The notes below the pieces were generated by a model that worked only from the letters and a program-made list of their open reading frames with translations, did no database searches and was not told the origin of the DNA. From the NCBI GenBank assembly GCA_023014335.1, contig JAECYW010000006.1, positions 1,860,001 through 1,924,000 of the forward strand: a stretch of DNA of 64,000 bases, read 5' to 3'. The first letter of the stretch is position 1; each line of letters opens with the position of its first letter. Position numbers and translations under genes: made by a program. This DNA is from Galerina marginata. Lineage: Eukaryota; Basidiomycota; Agaricomycetes; Agaricales; Galerinaceae. Positions 58,745-64,000 of the stretch are shown one piece after another.

Positions 58745-59226
58745 AGTTTAAAGGGAGGAACAAATTCTAGAGGAAGAAAGGAGAAGGAAAAGAGGAAAAG
58801 AGAGGCGATGTGTGTGAAAAGGCTTGTGTCACGAAGCAAGAATGGGCTGCCATTGAAAGATCCAAATCCTGCACCAATCAAGCTGGCAAGTTCTATATTT
58901 GGCCCTGTTGCCCTGTGCCTTCTCTCATTTACCACCCCGATGAGATCTCGGGACAACTTCTGAAGGAATTTACCTTGAATTTACCTTTTCTTATACGGGA
59001 GATAGCTCAGGCGTTCTTGGTAATTTTGCGAAGAGGCAGGTGAACTACCGACCCAAGAGACACGCCTTAGTCATTTCTTGCGACGATCTCGGGCAAAATT
59101 CTGGCTCGATCCACAGCTGAGCAGGCTATTTGGTCTACTTCATTCAGGCATCAGGCCTTCAAATGTTCAAACGTTCAAGGTCCAGGAGCAGGTTGCACGG
59201 ATCTCAAAAATTGTGGATATATTCAC
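58745..59226. other. Spacer between zinc-finger and F-box genes
   Basis: About 480 bp, zinc-finger gene promoter on one side and F-box 3' flank on the other. Nothing else recognised. Confidence 0.4.
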
Positions 59227-60654
59227 TCAACAGTTAACTTCACCTCGCAACAGTCTCAGTCCCTTCCTCTGGGCCTCCCATAAATTGCCCTCGACCACAC
59301 CTGAGCTGGAAAGTTCCCCTTCCATTACCTTAGACTCGATGAAGTCCAGTGAGTCCGAGTCCACATACACAGTCCTCATTGGGCGACGCTGTTGCGCACG
59401 AAACACCTGCACTTCTTGAATCTCCGTGTAATTTGTCTCATCTATACCTGTGAGCGCCAAGTCTAGAAGGTTTGGGAAGACGACGCAATTGTCGGCGAAG
59501 ACTTTAGGGAGTGATAAATTACGCAACGTCGTTAAGACGAGGCATTCAACCTGGGGAAAGCATGTCGATGCGTCCCTTACTGCCTGATACGCCTTTGTGC
59601 CAATAGCACAGAGTGTCAGGACTCGCAGAGCCGGAAAACGGTGGGGATTGGGAGCACTGAAGTTTCTGTAGGACTCGAAAACCAAAGAATCCAAGTCATG
59701 TGCGAAGATGGGAGCGATAATGAGCTCCTTGAGCTTCGGTGCCACAAGGTGGAGGGTGAGTCGTGACAGTTCACCAATGATGTAGAGGCTCTCCAGAGAG
59801 GGCATGTTGCATGGCATGGTCGATCCGCTTAAGATGAGGTGGTTGTAAAGGGCTAGGGTAGTTAATGACGGGCAGGCCTGGAGCATCACCTTGAATTCTT
59901 GAAAAGTGAACCTCTGAGAACCTGCCAGCAGTGAAAGATGCAGACTGGTTAACGGTACAGAGTTAGGGGTACCTGAATCCAACGGTGCGAGGGGTGGCGA
60001 GGGCCCTATGCCAATTAACCGCAGATCCCGCAAGTGAGGCGCAGAGGAAAAGAGAGACCTGACTCCAGATTGAGAAAAGTCTTGTCTGTAGATAAGCGGA
60101 TCTACCTCCAAGGTAAATTCCTCCAGGTACGGCATATAAGTGTTGAGAATGTCCTTGAGGAAGGAAAAAGGGATGGTACTATAGTAATCAAACACCTTTG
60201 TAATATGTAAGACGCGACAGCGAGGAAAGTGTGGGATGAGAAAACCGAGGAGGCGCTGGTAGTCTTCGGATGTGGGTTTTACGGGCTTTACAGCTGCATA
60301 GGGGTGGTCGATAAAGATTACTTCAAGGAGACACTCTTTGGATCGCTCTAGGTATGCTTCGACAGCATCCATTCTCCATGGATGGGCTATCACAATAGTT
60401 GACCACCAATGGCGGTTTGCTAAAGCAGACAGCCGCCAGGACCTCGATACGTGTGAGGCTATGAGTGGCACCTTTGCTCGTGCCACCGAATCACTTGGAT
60501 GGTCGAAGGCGTCGCGCAATATATCAAGAATAAGAATCCATATTTCTTCAGGTAGGCAGGTAATGGGGGATCTATCCTGCGACAAGGCATAGACGCCTAT
60601 GGAATGGACAGGAATACTTGGTTGGGGGGTCATCCTGTGAAGTTGGCGATTCAT
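59227..60654 (-). CDS. F-box protein, intronless, second copy type
   Basis: A single frame of 475 residues with start at 60654 (MNRQLHRMTPQPS); 60633 is a possible alternative. The F-box follows at residues 31-75: ITCLPEEIWILILDILRDAF, then PLIASHVSRSWRLSALANRH, ending WWSTIVI, the common agaricomycete variant. The rest shows LRR-like leucine spacing (LRDLRLIGIGPSP, LTTLALYNHLIL, LESLYIIGELSRL, LRVLTLCAIG). It presumably is an SCF substrate receptor binding Skp1. It is not a close copy of the F-box gene at 38676. It lies between the two transporter paralogues. Confidence 0.84.
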   Translation of the reverse strand: MNRQLHRMTPQPSIPVHSIGVYALSQDRSPITCLPEEIWILILDILRDAFDHPSDSVARAKVPLIASHVSRSWRLSALANRHWWSTIVIAHPWRMDAVEAYLERSKECLLEVIFIDHPYAAVKPVKPTSEDYQRLLGFLIPHFPRCRVLHITKVFDYYSTIPFSFLKDILNTYMPYLEEFTLEVDPLIYRQDFSQSGVRSLFSSAPHLRDLRLIGIGPSPPLAPLDSGTPNSVPLTSLHLSLLAGSQRFTFQEFKVMLQACPSLTTLALYNHLILSGSTMPCNMPSLESLYIIGELSRLTLHLVAPKLKELIIAPIFAHDLDSLVFESYRNFSAPNPHRFPALRVLTLCAIGTKAYQAVRDASTCFPQVECLVLTTLRNLSLPKVFADNCVVFPNLLDLALTGIDETNYTEIQEVQVFRAQQRRPMRTVYVDSDSLDFIESKVMEGELSSSGVVEGNLWEAQRKGLRLLRGEVNC

Positions 60655-61235
60655 CAGCTCGCAAGTTCCTAGGCTAAGGATGCAGATCGACTCAATATAA
60701 CGCCGAGAGCGTACCTTCAACTTGAATACGAGTTTCAGTGAGAGCTTGAGAGGATGCTCAGAGGGTCGGGGATGATCGATAATGAGCGCTGGGATCTGAG
60801 AGCTTATATCATGCGTAGTAGTAGTAGTAGTAGTCGTAGATTAACCGGCATGGTCCGATAGTCTGACGACGAACACTTAAAACTGTATTCGTCAAAATGT
60901 TCCGTCAATTGCGGTGAGAACTCGAATGCAATGCATCCGGCGAAGTATCAGGCCAACCAGAGGGAAACGCGTAGCTGTCTCCAAACACCACTAGTATCGC
61001 TTACGGGATCAGCAAAGTCTTCCATCCTACGAACTCGCCCAAATCCTCTATGAGCAAGGGTTTCTTGTCGCCAAACCGCTGGTCAAAATTGGATCGAGTT
61101 CAAACGGTAGTACATACTAGACTTTCTATAACAAGTAAATCGATTTTTACTCTTTCCGCGGAAATGTGTGATGGGATGCTCTCTGGGCACTCCTATCTAC
61201 AGAAACGAGCATTTGTCTAAAGCTAGACTTTATCG
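60655..61235. other. Spacer with a GTA microsatellite
   Basis: About 580 bp between F-box and transporter 2, with a run of seven or so GTA triplets near 60812-60830. No gene recognised. Confidence 0.5.
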
Positions 61236-63129
61236 TCAGTATGACAGCCTCTCTTCTTCTAAAGGAATGTGTCGATTGTCTTTTTCACGATCGGTGGCTT
61301 TCTCAAGCGGTTGTTCGTCAGAAGAATTAAGCAGGCCTTCTTCCAGCTCAGCCTCGACTGCCAGTCGTTGAAGGTGTATAGACTTAGACTTCGGTTTGGC
61401 AGGACCCTCCTTCTCCTTGGTCAGCTAGGTAAATTGGTGAGTTACGTGCATTGTAAATAGATGGCACAGGGACTCACTGCGACATATAAAGCAGAGCTAA
61501 CAATCAAGAGTGTCCCGATGACGGACAAAACAGTAGGAACGGCATGGAAAAATATCCTCTCAAGGATCGTGGCAAAGACAATTTGGGTATAGACGGCCAT
61601 GGATCCTCTTCCAGCAGTTTCGCGCTGAAGGCCCATGGTAAGGAGAGTCTGATAAAAAGTGTTGTTATGACCTTGCTGCCATTAAAGTGAAAGAGGTATT
61701 ACCTGCGCCACGAAACCAAAAATACCTATCAGAAATAACAACAAAAGCCAATCCCAACGAGTTGGGATGATCACTGGCGTTTTATTCGCAATCATTCTAG
61801 TGGATATTTTCGTTAGCGTTCTCTCTATAACCCCTTCAAAGTAAGACTAACCCTATAGAGGAAATCGTCACGCATAACACAGAAAAGAATGTCATCGAGT
61901 GTAGTGGATGAGCCCTCTTTCCAATAGCGCGAATCGAGGTATCTTATTCGAAGGTTAGGACTATAATGTCATTTTCTACAAATTCACTCACATGCTCCAG
62001 TAGCTCCAAGGACGCCAACTAATGCCACTCTACAAAAACATTGGACAATATTCCACGAAGATGGGCAAAAACTCACCCAACGGCAATTAATCGATCTCTA
62101 GGGGTCCCTTTCTCTGCGCCGGACATTGGTGCAGAAATTATCTCATTGATTCCATCAGCAGATGGAACGTGGGTGGGCGAACCAAAAATGGCTGCCGGTC
62201 GCGCGATGAGAACCACTCCAACGAGACTTACGACTTGAAGAAAAAAAAGGAAAAATTTGAACATCCAAATAAGAATAGAAACGTGGCTGACTTACTTCCC
62301 GCAAAAGCTTCCCTACGGGTGAAATTCTCTCCAAGGAGGACGGACCCTGCCATTGCCGTACACATAGGCGCGAGGAATGTCAGGACAGTAGCGTCAGACA
62401 GGGAGAGGTATTGAAGCGAGTAGTAAACGCCAAATAGCCCAAAGAATCTGTTCGTTTAAAGGGCTATTAGCCTAATGGCAGTTTAACGGTGGTAATGAAG
62501 GCTTGAACATACCCAACGCTGCCCCGTGTGACCAACAACAATCGGACACCTTTGGGCCCCAGGAAAGGGTCAGGTATGCCCATCGATAGCCTGATCATTG
62601 CTCAGGAAGATAATGCAAACTGGGTCAATAGTTCCTCACATGTAAGCCATGCAACAGATATATGTTATCAACTGTAAAATAACCAAAAGTCAGAAGCAAA
62701 TATTTTTAAATATAGTCCGGACGTACCATCCGCACTCCTACCAGCTTGAGGTTTGAGGCGTTAGAGATACCCAGAACTCCTGAAAGTAAGGCTTACTTCT
62801 AATGTTGGTACTGGTGGATCTATACCATTCAAAATCTTCACAGCCACGTTCATGAAGGACAGAAAGGCCTGAGCAGCAGCAACGAGCAGCAGGCCAGTAT
62901 TGCTCCTGAAGAATTCTACAATTTTCTCCCGCAGCACATCTACCGTTGAAACGCGCTCAACGCCTTCATCTGGCTCAAAGTCTTCGTCCGACCCAATGGC
63001 ATGTTCGAATCGTGGAGGCACGTTCGACGTTTGATAAGAGGAATTCGACGGTCCAGCCGTTGGAGTATGGGGTATTGCGAATTCAGGATATTCAGGCGTT
63101 AGTGCCGTATACGCATTTCTCGAGGACAT
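61236..63129 (-). CDS. SLC35G/EamA-type transporter 2
   Basis: A many-exon paralogue of transporter 1. The start MSSRNAYTALTPEYPEF lies at 63129 and the stop at 61236. TM1 reads NTGLLLVAAAQAFLSFMNVA, then ILNGIDPPVPTLE; later exons give YYSLQYLSLSDATVLTFLAP, CTAMAGSVLLGENFTRREAF, LVGVVLIARPAAIFGSPTH, DWLLLLFLIGIFGFVAQ, LLTMGLQRETAGRGSMAVYT, and VLSVIGTLLIVSSALYVA. The acidic/basic tail (LTKEKEGPAKPKSKS) differs from copy 1. Ten TMs and two EamA repeats are intact. The same exon plan shows the duplication; sequence divergence suggests it is not recent. Substrate unknown. Confidence 0.86.
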
Positions 63130-64000
63130 GGAAGTAAACACCAAGGACGCAAGGCGTCAGTGATGTGCTCATCTTTGGATTCTCGGAAGCCTTGCCGCTT
63201 CCACAGCTCTGATTGTTACACGGGCCTGGAGTTGCACAGTGGTGGAAAAAACATAACCCGCATCGGGGATACTTCGGACCGGGTCGGTGATTGTAGCTTA
63301 GCTCCAAAGTTTTAACTTCCGCTGCATCCGCTCCTCAGCAAGTCGACTGAACTCCCTCGAGCTCGTATGATCATCTCCACAACTTCAAGATTTTCGTGAA
63401 CAACAACTGGACAGACAATTCGGCATAATGTGAAACTCTTAAGCGCAAGCACTGGTATTACACGGCTTTTCTTGGCTTGAATTTGGTGCGCATTAACGTT
63501 GCCACCAAGCGGCGAGGTAGTTCGTAGATATGAGACGGTACGTGTCGTTGCGACAGTGTCTCCAGCTTCTCATTGCCAGAAAGCCAGCTTTTGCAAGAAG
63601 CGACTGCCTCAATACTAGCCTGTTGTTTGTCATTGCCACTCGCGAGTCCCCCATTTGTTAGGGCCAATCTCTTTACAGCAATGATCATGACACACAAGGC
63701 TTCTTTAACGCCGGCAGGGGCACATATGAGTGAATCAATTACATGTTGTCGACCAAATATCGAATTTCAGGCTTTTGGCGTCCTTTTAGCACGTCACGAC
63801 CGTTGACGCGCCCCAAAGAAGTCTTGATTGGGTTTCGACCTTCCTCAAGCAATCATAAACGTGTTGGTCAAGAAAATGATGAGTGCCTCAGTATGTAAAT
63901 TGAAATGGTTAGTCAAATTCATGCAGGGACGACTGGGCGAATGACGCTTCTGTCCGTCGTACAAACCAGTCCGTATCTTCGCAATATTCCTGCCACTCGT
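63130..64000. other. Right edge, no recognisable gene
   Basis: About 870 bp. A minus frame of about 100 codons (63458-63766) and plus frames compete over 63460-63800, and none resembles a known family. At the very edge, a minus frame ending at 63914 and a plus frame MTLLSVVQTSPYLRNI starting near 63942 could be the end or the beginning of a cut gene; neither can be chosen from this sequence. Confidence 0.3.

Noticed and set aside
63914..64000. Possible C-terminal end of a minus-strand gene at the right edge (EWQEYCEDTDWFVRR...)
   Set aside because: Only about 29 codons visible; a competing plus-strand reading is equally open, so no call was made.

Overview
The window comes from a filamentous basidiomycete, most likely an Agaricomycete. 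The evidence is dense genes with many 45-70 nt introns, four class I hydrophobin genes, an ER-bound mpaB-type oxygenase, F-box/LRR-like genes, and a URA2-type fused CPSase/ATCase. Gene structures were built by hand from splice sites, reading phase and recognisable protein families, so small exons may be off by a splice site.

Layout. 1-199 (-): 5' end of an O-acetylhomoserine sulfhydrylase gene, cut by the window edge. 3.1-13.0 kb: hydrophobin locus with four genes on the + strand and a complete beta-tubulin gene between the third and fourth. Hydrophobins 1-3 share promoter blocks; the fourth has a Thr/Val/Pro-rich N-terminal extension built from repeated small exons. 13.7-15.5 kb: a mostly disordered protein. 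15.7-16.45 kb: degenerate tandem repeats, followed by about 2.7 kb without a recognisable gene. 19.2-26.4 kb: ten-exon URA2 gene (GATase-CPSase-inactive DHOase-ATCase). 26.7-29.5 kb (-): an 861-residue P-loop NTPase with a C-terminal restriction-endonuclease-like region, resembling Crinkler-type proteins. 30.6-33.5 kb (-): a multispan membrane protein of DUF3433-like architecture. 33.9-35.9 kb (-): a Gfd2/YDR514C-like RNase H-fold protein, head-to-head with TAF11 (36.1-37.6 kb, +). 38.37-38.56 kb: an inverted, broken piece of URA2. 38.7-40.3 kb: F-box protein. 41.0-43.0 kb: mpaB-like oxygenase. 44.1-46.3 kb: TVP38/VTT membrane protein. 46.8-50.4 kb: proline-rich protein with repeated dsRBD-like units. 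50.7-51.8 kb: PhyH-type dioxygenase. 52.1-52.6 kb: VOC/glyoxalase-like gene with a doubtful 3' end. 52.8-54.2 kb: two tandem SUMO genes. 54.9-56.8 and 61.2-63.1 kb: two SLC35G/EamA transporters in opposite orientation, bracketing a C2H2 zinc-finger gene and an F-box gene, both on the minus strand.

The themes are local duplication (hydrophobins, SUMO, transporters, the URA2 piece) set among housekeeping genes for pyrimidine and methionine synthesis, transcription, microtubules and membrane traffic. The least ordinary gene is the NTPase-nuclease-like protein next to URA2. No tRNA, rRNA, CRISPR array or intact transposon was recognised.
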